NCBI GenBank assembly: GCA_027559495.1
Contig: JAMXSV010000007.1
Coordinates: 1,302,001 to 1,366,000, forward strand
Direction: 5' to 3'
Length of the DNA: 64,000 nt
DNA from: Aurifilum marmelostoma
Taxonomy: Eukaryota; Ascomycota; Sordariomycetes; Diaporthales; Cryphonectriaceae
This document shows, one piece after another, positions 41,787 through 52,832 of the stretch. How positions within the stretch are numbered: the first letter of the stretch is position 1; the number at the start of each line of letters is the position of its first letter. Below the pieces are notes generated by a model. The model did not search any database. It worked only from the letters and a program-made list of their open reading frames with translations, and was not told the DNA's origin. Position numbers and translations under genes: made by a program.

Positions 41787-43449
41787 TTAGGCCTTGATGG
41801 CAAAGGACTTCAGGTACTCATAGTGGGCAGTATTGGCATCCACAGTCTCCCTGATGACCTTGGCGGCCTCCTCGCCGAACTTCTCACGCCACTCGGCATT
41901 TTCGGCCTCGATGGTGGGAGTTTTCTGCAGAAAGGAAAACAAGAGTCAGTCATTTTGTGTCTGGTTGTCTCTCATGTGTGGCTCAATGGCAGTGGCCTTG
42001 AGATGGGGGATAACGTACATGTCCATGGGGTCTGGGCTTCAGACACTTGCTGTCGATGGCGTCGTGGTGGAAGCCATACCACTTCTCGAAAGCGTCGGCC
42101 GCGTACTTCTGGTTGGCCTCGTCGCCCCACTCGAGCATCTTGGGGGTGTAGTCGATGCCGACCTCCTCGCAGTAGACCTTGAGGATGGCCTCGGGGTTCT
42201 GCAGCAGGTCGTCGGCATCGATCACAGTGATGGCGGCGCGCCTCGGGGCGTCCTCGTTCACGGAGCTGGTCTCGGAGCCCGAGCCGTTGAGGGCCTCGTC
42301 GACGGGGATCTTCTCACCGGCCTTCTTGGGGCCGATGATGTTCTGGGCCAGGAGGTAGTCGAACAGCTGGCGCAGCTCCTCGTACCCGGCCTCGGTGGGC
42401 ATGAACTCATGGAAGCCCGTGATGGCGTCCAGAGGCGGGACGGTGCAGCGGTAGTATGAGGGGATGGAGCGGCGGGGGTGGCGGATGAGGAAGGTCCAGT
42501 GGAAGCCACGGAGCATGTCGGTGGGCATCACGGTAGGGTTCTCTTCCTCCTCGTTCGTGGGGCCGTTGACGTGGCCTGTGGTGTGTGCGGTGGCATCGTT
42601 GGAAGCCGCGTCCCCGTTCGTCGGGCCGTTGACGAAACCGTTTGTGTGACTTGAGACAGAGCCGTTGTGGCTGTTTGTGTTTGCGTTGTTGTCGACCTCG
42701 GGAGCGTCGGTCAAGGCGTGGCCGCCCAGGAGAGAGGGCGCGAGCTGAGCTTCCTTGCCATGGGGCGGGAGGAGGTAGTGAGCGATGTCCTTGATGAAGA
42801 CCCGCTTGCCCTGTGGTTCTTCTGGTCAGCATGAATGAGGAGGCACCAATTTTCTTTCTTGTTCCGTTTCAAGATGATGTGTGCGTGCGTGTGTGTTGTG
42901 CACTCTGTCGCAGAGTAGCAGAGATGGACAGGACTAACCTCACTCCCGTCCTTCTCGAGACGGTCCATGACGGTCCTGTAGGTGGACTTGGAGAAGCCGC
43001 TCTGGGCCCTGGCCTCCTCATCGTCGGCAAAGCGCTCCGACAGGCGCTCAGGGCCGTAGTAGAAAGCATCTCCAAACGGTTCATGGGCACACTGCAGGAT
43101 GTCGCGGCGTGTCATAAAGACCTAAAAGAGTAGAGTTGAAGATCCAATTGTTAGCGGTGAAAATCCTGGACGCATCTGGCAGGGTTTTTTAAACCCTTTC
43201 TTTGCTTTCTGATTTACATTGGAAGGTGCGCTACTGGTGAGCACGCCATCTCAGGGCTACGAGTTGCCATGTCTCTCTCGCGAAACACATGGCAGTCTAT
43301 TTGCCCGCCGGGGACCCTGAAGAAATAACGGGCCGCCTTGGTCCCAATGCCATGGTAAGGGCTAAATTGATTGGTGATGAACGTACTCTTTCAAATGCAG
43401 TTGAGCACGCACGAGGGTGCGTTGCCATAAATATAGGCCGATTCGACAT
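41787..43449 (-). CDS. P-loop sulfotransferase-like protein
   Basis: Four exons on the minus strand are 43449-43387, 43121-42939, 42810-42019 and 41924-41787, with introns of 265, 128 and 94 nt, giving 391 residues. Residues 8-23 (FMATHPRACSTAFERV) form the phosphate-binding start of fungal sulfotransferase-like proteins. It continues into VFMTRRDILQCAHEPFGDAFYYGPERL and KRVFIKDIAHYLLPP. After an inserted Asn/Thr/Gly-rich stretch comes FLIRHPRRSIPSYYRC, which matches the 3'-phosphate (PAPS) binding strand-helix of sulfotransferases. The C terminus has AITVIDADDLLQNPEAILKVYCEEVGI and ends LKSFAIKA. Fungal members are mostly uncharacterised. Sulfate transfer from PAPS is the family reaction but is not proven for this branch. 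The first intron (265 nt) is long for this window. Confidence 0.85.
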
Positions 43450-44361
43450 GTTGACGGCGATGGTGTGATTGTGTGGATATCTGTATAAATATGTATAGGT
43501 GCTGATTCCCTCCTTTGCAGGACTGGATGTATATAAAGTCAACGAGAAAAGACAAAGAGACTCTCTTGTTTGTTTTTATTTTCGGATGACTATCCCCCAA
43601 GGCAGAGTTGTGGGGCACGTATGTGGTGAGGACGAAGTGGGAGGAAGATGGGAAGAGGCTGAACACTAGGGAGGAGAGGGAGAGAGCAACACCACGAGAA
43701 CCTGATGTCTGGGAAGATGAAAATAATATTTATATACAGACTGGTCCAGAGTATCTATCTGCGCGCGGGCGAGAGAGCAATAGCCACGACCAGTCTGTCA
43801 CCATGGGAATTCGGAAGCCCACCCACCCTTTCTCCTTCCCGGTACGACGGGGTCGAAGGAAAAAAAAAGGTACAAGGCACCCACGACCGATAGCCTATGC
43901 CAGATACCTTGCAAATGTGCTAACTCAATTTTCACTTTTTTCTTCTCCTCTTCTCACCATAGCACACAGTACTTTGTCTGAACCCATTTTGTAAAGCCGA
44001 GACTTGGCCAGGCGCGGCCCCAGAGGTGAGGGCCATCGTATTGCCGGAAAGCGGTTTGGGATGTATGCTAGTTGATGCAAGGTAGCATGGGTCACTTGGG
44101 GCTGGAAGTCAGGACGTCATTCTCGAGATGACCCCTGTCCGCAGAGCCTACCAGATACGGGGGCCTGTTTTCCACATGGTAAGCTGAGAAGGTATCTTGC
44201 AGCTCTAGTCTTGGTGCGACTGCGCCCATCCTGCGCTGTCCGAGGTACATGGCGACTCTGCAGACCACTACCACATTTTTGTATTTTCCAATTGTCAAGT
44301 TTTCCTACTAGTACCTTCGTGCCTCAAGCATCTTTCTTGTCCTCGAGGTCTCTCTGCCAGG
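43450..44361. promoter_or_regulatory. Divergent promoter region
   Basis: 912 bp between the sulfotransferase-like gene and the next plus-strand gene. It is AT-rich near 43470-43540 with TATAAATA and TATATAAA-like strings. Its promoter elements cannot be assigned to a strand. Confidence 0.45.
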
Positions 44362-44930
44362 ATGGGTATTGACTTAGCCGGGATAGAGCCGGGGGTCGCC
44401 CCCATCAGTGCAGGCCATATCGCTGGGGCACCTCGTCTCCTGCTCTCGACTGGCGACAGTACTTGGGATACCCTTGCCTATCTCCAGCCTGGGCAGCCAG
44501 GGCGGATCGTGTTAGTGGGGGTTCCCGCTGCGGATGCGGATGCCGTGATGCAATCGAGGTACCCACGTGTATGGGTCCTTAACAGCTGGGCAACAACCAT
44601 TCTTGGGGGGCAGGTACCTGTGTCCCCATACAAACCCGCACCAAAAGTCGAGTCACAGGTGCAGTCTCCATTTCTCCTTCCCACCCCAACACACACCTGC
44701 TACCACCAACTCCGCAGGGCCCAGAACAGATTGAGACGGCACAGAGGCGCTGGACCGAGGCCGTGCAAGGATCCATGCAGCAAGAGTGCGGCCGAGGCCA
44801 GCTTCCGGGCAGAGAGGTACTTCGACAACGGCTGTTGATCTCGATAATCCCAGGTCTCGATGTCGTTGCCGTCGCGCTGGGATGCTTTGCCGACCGACGA
44901 GCCGCCCGACTGCCGCCTTCTCTCTTCTGA
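44362..44930 (+). CDS. Small spliced hypothetical protein
   Basis: Exons are 44362-44658 and 44718-44930, with an intron of 59 nt in phase 0 (GTGCAG donor, GCAG acceptor), giving 169 residues. I infer the intron because joining the exons replaces an Arg-rich nonsense frame with a sensible one (ESQ-GPEQIETAQRRW). The protein has ARRIVLVGVPAADAD-like strand-loop sequence (GRIVLVGVPAADADAVMQSR), then VWVLNSWATTILGGQVPVSP, a helix with ERW-like pattern (TAQRRWTEAVQGSM) and a hydrophobic end (IIPGLDVVAVALGCFADRRA). The alternation of strands and helices suggests a small alpha/beta fold. I do not recognise the family. It could be an orphan or a lineage-specific gene. No signal peptide or membrane helix is seen. 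Confidence 0.55.
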
Positions 44931-45360
44931 GCATGTACATATCGACCCGCAGCCTCCCACCGACGACCACAAGGTTTTTTCGAAAGAAGAAAAGGGAGAA
45001 AGAATGAGAGGGAGTGGGTCTGTGTCGTGCTTGTTCACGAGCAGGATCTCACGCTGACGAGAGGAAAACATGACTGACTACAGACATGATGTCGAGTGTG
45101 GCAAAGAGAGATGACGATTGACTGACACATCTCGACGCAGGGAGACTCTATTGCGATGTCCGCTGCAGTCTGAATCGTGACAAGGACATCTCTATTTTTT
45201 TTTTCTAAGCAGAAGACCCACGATCCCCTCGGGGAAGAAAAGAAACTCCGCAGGCACAAGAGAGCACAAGAATCATGACTACAGTCGCGCGCGCACGCAC
45301 ACACACACACAAACAAAAGTTATGCGCAATGCTCGCCTCGTCGAACCTTTGAGACAGTTC

Positions 45361-45380
45361 CAGTCCAGTCCAGTCCAGTC
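45361..45380. repeat. (CAGTC)4 pentanucleotide repeat
   Basis: Four perfect units are present, with partial units on both sides. Confidence 0.95.
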
Positions 45381-46465
45381 CATCGTCTATCTGCACAGAC
45401 AGGGCAAGCCAGTGAAAAGGAGCCCTCTTCTGCATACGAGCTACTCCCCTCTACGACATGCGGCGCAGCCCATACAGCTTCACCGTTCTACATATCGTAA
45501 GGCTGCTGCCGCACCGATGGCCGCATAACCGCAGACTGTCTCTGCCGCCCTCCCTTCGGAATTGTATCACGAAAACAGATCGACCTAGATAAGCGTGCAT
45601 CTAGAAACAGTACAAAAACAGACCAAAAGACAAAAGGAGGATGAACAAGAAATGCAGCTCCCTCGCCGCTATGGAACTAGTGCGCCTCCCGAACTAGTCC
45701 CTGTCCAGGCCCGAGGACGACATCCGCCGTTGGAGAGGACGAAAAAGAGCCACACACGGGGGTCTCGGGAGTCTATTTGAGAAAACAGCACCAGGCAGAA
45801 AGAAAGCGGAAGAAGACACACCAAAAAAAAAAAAAGGCGCTGTGATGTATCACACATGCTGGACCAGGGCTCGAGGAGCCACCCTGCAGGTGCGGAAGAG
45901 CCCTGCTACATATCCGGTTCTGTTGGTCTCTCGACAATGCAGCGCCTTTGGCTCGCTTCTCGATCACGCAATCGACCCTGATAAGCCTCAGGGTTGCTCC
46001 ATTGGCTCCTGGTGGCGCTGGTTCCGACCACAAAAGCCCTAGGGTCCTGTAAGCCCCCCTCCCCCCTTTGGAAACATCGTGGGTATATTCAGGTGATGAT
46101 GGGGGGGGGGGGATCAGGGTCTGGTCGCCATTTTTGCCTCACCCGATCCAGGGCCCACGCCATTTTTTTTTTCTTTTTTTCTTCTTCGCTATCGCCGCGG
46201 TGTGATCTGACGGGCTTGAAAATCATGGGATGCCATGGGGAAAACACACCACAAACGCAAGCGGCGCCGCAATCTCGAATTTTCTCCCCGGGCGGCCGGG
46301 GCCGTCACGCGTGCGCCCGCAGCCATCTGCGCCTCGAGTCCGGTTTTTTTCTGGGTTGGAGGGGTCGTGGTGGTTGGTTCGTGCAGATGAGAGGGTGTCA
46401 TCGGGAGGCACGAGGCACGCGGGAGGCGCGCCTTGTGATGTAACAGAAACAGGGCCCTCGGACGG

Positions 46466-46468
<3 letters not shown>

Positions 46469-46496
<28 letters not shown>
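46469..46496. repeat. (GT)14 microsatellite
   Basis: This is a perfect dinucleotide run in intergenic DNA. Such runs vary in length between strains. Confidence 0.95.
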
Positions 46497-46499
<3 letters not shown>

Positions 46500-47174
46500 C
46501 TAATTATGCCATGCCATGCCACTGCCGGCAAGGGGGGTTGGCCTTCTCCTCACTCACGCCTCTGAGGCTCTACCGCACATTGCATCGTGGCTTGGACAAA
46601 AATGGGATACCGATGTGCAACTTCGGGGTGGGGGCATGCGAGATGCAATCACGGCAAATAACACAGGATGCATCGTCAACACAGGAGTTGCTCCACATAC
46701 GAGACGACGAAGATTATGATGAACGACACGATACGACACGACGAGCATGTGCTATCTGAGACACACACACACTCGCACTTGTTGGACCTGACCGGTCAAT
46801 CGAAGGATCGTCTGGCGGGGCACATTGTCCAGGGACTTGGTGGCTCCGCCCTTCTCTACTTCCCGCGATAGGGAAGCGTTACGTCGATTATCTGGGACTG
46901 GAGGAGATGTGACCTGCGGCCAGGAAGAGGGGGGTCCCAATGGAGGGGGGATGCGATCGTCTCTCGACAACGACAAGGCAGGTGAGCAACAATCAGCGCC
47001 GAGATGGATGGACTGGCTCTCGGGCTACAATGTTCTTCTTTGTCGGGCGGTGAAAGCTGCATGGTCGGTCTAGCCCCCGGTCCTCCTTGTCAATTCTCAG
47101 CCGTGCGCGGGATGGGTCTGGACCCCTGAGGTTATCGTGACATCCTCCCACAGCCTTCCTGCCGGGTATCGGTC

Positions 47175-48576
47175 TCAATCTATCCTCCCCCATGTCCAGA
47201 TGTTCAGGCCGACCTTGGTTCCTCTAATCACGGGAAGGCCGGCGTGCCAGGCCTCCTCCCAGCCGCGACCGGTGCCGTCAGGCCTGAAGTTTTCCCAGTA
47301 CACGGCATTACCAGCCAGAGGCTTGAACACCACCACATCCTCATCCTCCTGACGAGGGCCAGATCCGGCATCATCCCCGGCCTTGGCTTCTGTTCTTTGG
47401 TTTTTCGCCTCGGTGGCGTCAGCACTATGCTTATCTTCAGCAGCAGGAGCAGCAGCAGCATCAGGAGGACCAAGGCCCTTCTCCGATCTAGTACTTGTGC
47501 CACATTCAATGAAGCGGCACCATCTCTCGTCGAGACCCGCTTTGCTGAGCAATGGGAACTCAGTGCCGCCACCCTGGAGGGTGTCGTCTGGATCATCAGA
47601 TGAGCCGTCGACCCAGACCATGAAGCTGCTCACGCGACCCCACCCCCCGTAGGACGAACTCCAGTCAAAGTGATGGTTGTAGTGGCCCCCAGGGCGATAC
47701 CGCTGGGTCCGAAGGCGCTCTATCCACTGCTCCCCTCGCCAGCCCTGAAAGGCCCGCGCCCGAGCTTCGATGCACCGGACTGTCTCGGTCCGGGGGATTA
47801 CCGCAACCTCCGAGTCGCGGACGGTCTTGTCACGCTCCGTGGCCGCACCACCATCGTGTGTGATGGTTGCGGGCTCAAAGGCGGGCTCACTGTGACAATG
47901 TCCAAGGTAAGGTCTGGTCAGTATAACGTAGTTCTGGTAGTGCCAAATCCTCTTTCACATGGGTTATAATTGTCGTAATGATAGAAACAAAGAACAAAAA
48001 TAATGATAATAATAATAATACGTCAAAGTCATCTTGTTTCCAAAACCGTCCCGGGATGGCCAAGCCGGATCCTAGCCGTCCACCACATTCTCACCTCCCT
48101 CATCAGGACAAGCGAGACGCAAGGAGGCCCAAGCTGCCGGTAACTTTCCCACAGGAAACGAAACTTCCTCCTCTCCTCCCCCACCGCCATCCCCTGACCT
48201 GTGTGGCCCTGCGTTTCTCGCTCACAGGAGGTTTGAAAAAAAAAAGAAAAGAAAAAAAAAGGCCCGGTCGTGCCGAAACCATAACTCACCTGATCTCAAG
48301 TAGATGCGCTCTCTCCGCCTCGCTCAGGAACCCTTCGATATAGACGACCAGCGGGGCCTTGGAGAACACGTGCACGCGGTACGCGTCGCCGTCTGCCGCA
48401 CAGCTCAGGTTCCCCCGCCAGTCGTCCAGGGCCAGCAGGCTCTCGTCTATCCTGGGCCGCGGCGTGCGGCGGATCTGCGGCGCCGTGGTGGATGACGGCG
48501 AGGGGTTGAGGAGCTGGGACAGCGGGTTGTAAAAGACGACGAGGCATGCTAGGAGGCCGACTATGTAGGAGAACAT
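47175..48576 (-). CDS. Prolyl 4-hydroxylase-like 2-oxoglutarate/Fe(II) dioxygenase
   Basis: Exons on the minus strand are 48576-48290 and 47889-47175, giving 333 residues. The intron is 400 nt, the longest in the window, and carries poly-A/purine tracts. An N-terminal membrane anchor (FSYIVGLLACLVVFY) indicates a type II ER or Golgi protein. The P4H domain begins with VVYIEGFLSEAERAHLLEI. The first iron ligands are in HYNHHFDW (about 165). The distal His is in WHAGLPVIRGTK (about 312), and the Lys a few residues later fits the 2-oxoglutarate carboxylate ligand. Between the strands sits an insertion of about 50 Ala/Glu/Lys-rich residues. The enzyme hydroxylates proline in proteins in animals and plants; the fungal substrate is unknown. 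An RxE...CIEARARAF helix precedes the first ligand pair as in the family. Confidence 0.9.
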
Positions 48577-50573
48577 CTTTTCTCTTTTTTCTTTTTTCTT
48601 TTTTCTTTTTTTCCCTTTGGTCCTTCTCTCCTCGGGGTCAGGGCATGTGGTGGTTCTGCTGGCTTTACTTTCGAGAGTGAGGGAAAGAGAGAGAGAGAGA
48701 GTTTCTTTTGCGCTCTGGCCCGCGGCCCGTCCGGGTTTGGCGAATTCTCTCGTCTGCCTACTCCTCGAAAACGGGCCTTTGCTTACTTGAGGGTAAGGGA
48801 GTAAGTGATCAGGAGAAGAAGGAATTGGGCTTGATCAATACCTCGTGGGATTCTTTCCAAGTATGGGATCTGAGAGAGCGTGTGGCATATCACGCCAGGC
48901 CGTACGGTATGACGAGGCCCCCTGACTTGACTGAGTCTCCGGCTTCGCACGGCGCGTTCACCAACAGCGGGGCGGGCCTGGCAGCTGGCGCCAGTTGTGC
49001 CAGTCCCGGTATTGCCGTGCTGGGGCCACTTCCACGAGCCCTCAAAGCAACCAGTGCCCCCCCCTCCTCCGACCTGCCTCGCATCTAAGTGTGCTTTGAT
49101 GTCTTTACTCGACCAATTCAGGAGATCTTGGATGTTTCACTAGATGGGAACATCCATTCGCAATGACTGGTGCAACCCTGACCCGAGTCGGAACGACCAC
49201 TCAGCACAGCGTCTGTCCCCCCCCCCCCTGAAGCGCCGATCACTAGCGTTCTCTGCAACTCCTTGCATCGCCCGCCCTTTTCTCCCTTCCAATCTTTCCA
49301 TTAAGAGAAAGCGAGCAACAATGGAAAAAAAAAAAAGAAATGAAAAAGCAAAGAAAGAAAAGAGAAAGTATTTGGGGGGGGGGGGATGGAAAAGAGGTGC
49401 GCTCTCCGAAGCCTTTTTTTTTTTCTTCTCTTGGGCAAGCAGGAGGAATGATGTATACTTCACCGGCAAGACCGCTCGCGAGTTGCGCATAGAGACACCA
49501 GAGATGGTAGCTCAGACTGCTGCGACATAGCCTGCAGTTAGAGAGTGCTTGATATGCCTCGAAACAACAGCGACTTGATACAGTTCTCTCAGGACCTGCT
49601 CCAGATACATATGCCGGTCCTGGTGACGACAGTCGTCTCTTCCCCCCCCCCCCCAACCGTGACGGACCACGCAGCCTCAGCCTCTACATTTCTGTCCAAA
49701 TATGCCTGGGGCAGATGATGAAGTTGGCACGGCTACGCTCCTTTGGTTTCAAACAGCCTTGGACACCATGTAATATGGGCTCGGCAGGCTCGATAGCAGG
49801 CCTTCTCGGTATTCCAGGCCGGTCATTACCCACGGGTCAGTAAGGGCTCTGGGCGAGAATCGGCCAAGCTTACACCTACCGATAACGCGCACGGGGTTGG
49901 GTCTTAGAAGATCACGCACGGCCTTCTCCGGGCAGCTTACAAGTGGGCTCGATGGCAGTGGCTCGATGAGCAAAAGACACAAGGCGAGAGGAATATGGAG
50001 AATAGCACAGTTCCAGAAAAGATCATACACTTCCAAGCCAGCAAAGAGGGTTTTTGTTTCTCAATCTTTCTTTCAATTGGGGAAGCCAAAGGATGGCTGG
50101 TCCAGGCCTTGAGACGATCTGATATGGCTGCTAGAGATTGCTTCCCTCATTCCACCGCGCAAGGAGGCTGTCAGCTCTAAAAGGGTGACAACCATCATGG
50201 CCAGCAGGGGCTCTAGGCTCTTCTGACCATGAGTCCACAGCTCAGGAGACTGTAATCTGATAAGACTATGGTATGGGCAATGCCATTGTGAGAATATGCC
50301 ACGCCCAGCCATAAAAAACAAAATGAGGTGGCCATGCAAATATCCGCCCGCGCTTTCGATGCCAGAGAAGAAAAAGGAAAAAGAAAAACAAAGCAGCCCC
50401 ACCATCCTTCTCCTGTCCTCTTATACCATGCGTTTTGCCTTCAATTTCCCGACGCCCAAATAATGCAAATGCTGTTGTCCCGTGAGTTGGTGAGAATATG
50501 TTTTGCTTAACAAGGGATAGTTGCGTCAATCGGATGGGAGATGCTGCTGTTGTGGTAAAAACCTCGCATCGTC
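48577..50573. other. 2-kb intergenic region
   Basis: Promoter side of the P4H gene and 3' side of the cyclin gene. CT-rich leader-like sequence (TTTTTTCT repeats, 48577-48620), C9-10 near 49219, A-rich 49323-49360, G10-11 near 49375 and C11 near 49644. No gene is supported. Confidence 0.6.
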
Positions 50574-51200
50574 TCAGTGCATGAGGTCTGGGAAACGATG
50601 CTGAGCCTGTTGGCCATTCGCGGTTTGACCAGGGGTAAAGCCAGGATGCCTGCCATAAGCATCATGTACTCGATACTCAGGCACGATACCGGTCCGCTGG
50701 TCGTTCCTACGACCAATGGGTTGGTAGTGCATCTGGCTCGGTGGGATGGCGGGCAGCTGATAGCTCTGCAGGCTCAAGGGCGGGGGCGGGTTAAGCAGTG
50801 TACGCACATGGCGTATAGGCTTGTAAGGACTATTTCGCTGCTGCAGATAGATGGATGGCGAATGAGTAATGGGCGTGTGGAAACCACTGTTGTGGGGGTA
50901 CTCATGAAGAGGCGAAGACGCGTTGTATGCAGCGGCCGGTGTCAGTGTATTAACCGGGCTCAACCGCTTCGTAGGCGTGCTAAAGGTTGCGTTCGATGTT
51001 GGGGGGTAGTGTACCGTCGGGGGATAAGGGTTTGTTGGCGTAACCACCTTTGCAGGGTGCAGATTTTGTTGTGCAGCTGCACTGCTCGTCATTGTCGGTG
51101 CAGAAGCCCAAGAGGTCGTTGGGGGAGGCGCGTAGACCGTCGACATGGCTCGAGTTCCTGGGTCGAGCGGAGGAAGGGATACTGCATAGGGAGCTCCCTG

Positions 51201-51231
<31 letters not shown>

Positions 51232-52832
51232 ATAGAGTAGTTCGTGTTTGCGTATGTAGTCTGCGTCACCGGTGCCTGGTAGTTCGTGTTCAGCGTCAGG
51301 CCCGGAACAGGCAGACGCCGAGCATCTGGGGCAGGCTTGAGAGCTTGCTGGGCGGGCGCGAGGTAGGCCCTCTTCGCGGGTGGCTCAGCACTTTGGTCGT
51401 CCCAACTTCTCTTCCTGTTCATCGGGCCCCCAAGATCAGGTCGCTGGTTGAGTGAAGTACCAGCGCTGCCAACAGTCTCGGGGTACATCATTGGGACAGG
51501 ATTAACTGGAAGTGTAGGTGGCGAGTAGGTCCTGCCGCCACTTGTCACTGCAAATCCGCGTTGGGCTGACTGGTACGCGGTTGGTGAAGAGACTGGTGAG
51601 ACTCCCTTGGCCACGGTCGGCGAGGGGATCAGAAGCGTCGGTGACGGCACCATCCCAGACGGACCGTTGGAGACTCGTTCGCAGAAGACGTGGTACGAGG
51701 CCAACTTGTCCAGCCACTCTTCCCACTGCTCGCTCGAAGCCAGGAGAGCGTACCGCATGTTACTCAGGAATTCAACCTCCATGACGTGGATGTCCTGCAC
51801 GGAGATGCCCGAGACCTCTGCCCAAGTCTTGTTCGTGTACGTGTTGTCGTCGAGAACTATCCCATACATTGTTAGCCTTGCTCTGTTGGACTCAAAACGA
51901 GAAAGCTGCTATACATACACTTATTTCCCAACATCAGAGCAACCGTCAGGAGCCGATATTCGCTACCCGGTCGACCTCTGACGGAGGGGTTCGTCATCTT
52001 CAATCGGTAGACGAACAACAAGGCCAACAGGATCACATTTTGAGTGACCTGAGTGGTCGAGAGAACCGAGCTGACCCATTTCCTGAAAGGCTCGGTAGGG
52101 AGCGCGTGGGCGCTGAGCAGAGGCAGTGGTCTATCCTCTGGTACAGACCGTATCTTCTCCGCGGCCTCGAGGACCTTGGGGCTTTCGAACCAGAACAAGC
52201 AGGTGAGCTGAGACACAGAGTTAGCTGACGTGTCCGGGATTCATGCACATTTCACGGCAAGAGAAGCTCACCTGTGCCGAGAAATCTGCCAGGTTGCCTC
52301 CCTTGGTACTGACGCGCGCTGGTATCTGAAGGCTGTGCATAACCATAGACTGCGCATCTCCATTTGTCGAGGCACCTGAGGTTATATGGCTGGATTGAGC
52401 CGAGGGCGGGGACGTTGGTCGCGCTGCTGACTGCCGCGAGGAATAGGATGTGGTCGACGCAGACTGGCGCACTTGTGATGTAGCTTGTTGGGGTGGTCGA
52501 TACTGCTGTCGCTGGGACACTTGAGGTTGAGAGTAAGTCTGGTAACCCTCTGACCAAGTCTGACCCTCTCTCGCACTGGCCCAGGATCTGGGGAGCGGGG
52601 CCGCGTAGTTGTTATAAGAGTCTCGGTCTGTGGCTCCTGTCTCATACCCCACAGACCGCTGACCGTAGTACGCAGCACTCGACATGTCGTGCTGTGGCTC
52701 GAGACCGCCCTCTTGTGAGTAACTCGGGTGTGGGTGTTGTATGTGCCTCGACTGGCTCCTGTTCGATGGGTCGGGAGAGAGGCGGAAGCCGTGTTGTCTG
52801 GAAGCGGAGGTGATGGTCGTAGTTGAAGACAT
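50574..52832 (-). CDS. CLG1/Pcl-type cyclin with C-terminal polyglutamine tract
   Basis: Exons on the minus strand are 52832-52272, 52207-51919 and 51856-50574, with introns of 64 and 62 nt, giving 710 residues. The start is the first ATG of the frame; the frame remains open upstream but only from a TTG. Residues 1-185 are Ser/Gln/Tyr-rich and disordered. The cyclin box spans about 190-340, with LTCLFWFESPKVLEAAEKI, FRKWVSSVLSTTQVTQNVILLALLFVYRL, GSEYRLLTVALMLGNKFLDD, NKTWAEVSGISVQDIHVMEVEFL and YALLASSEQWEEW. This is the pattern of CLG1-like cyclins, which in yeast bind the kinase Pho85. The long C-terminal half is Pro/Ser/Tyr/Gln-rich and disordered, with eleven Gln in a row near residue 485. 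Likely roles are cell-cycle entry, polarity or nutrient signalling. Confidence 0.9.
51198..51230 (-). repeat. CAG/CAA repeat encoding polyglutamine
   Basis: Eleven codons, ten CAG and one CAA on the coding strand, lie inside the cyclin coding sequence. Such tracts vary in length easily. Confidence 0.95.

Larger units (their letters stand above)
44931..47174. other. 2.2-kb intergenic region rich in simple repeats
   Basis: Between convergent genes. It contains a (CA)n-like tract near 45290-45310, (CAGTC)4, A13 near 45821-45833, G10-12 near 46100-46111, T-rich tracts and (GT)14. Short ORFs on both strands are low-complexity. No gene seen. Confidence 0.6.

Noticed and set aside
46469..46496. (GT)14 run considered as a functional Z-DNA or recombination element
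   Set aside because: Ordinary microsatellite; nothing around it supports a specific role.
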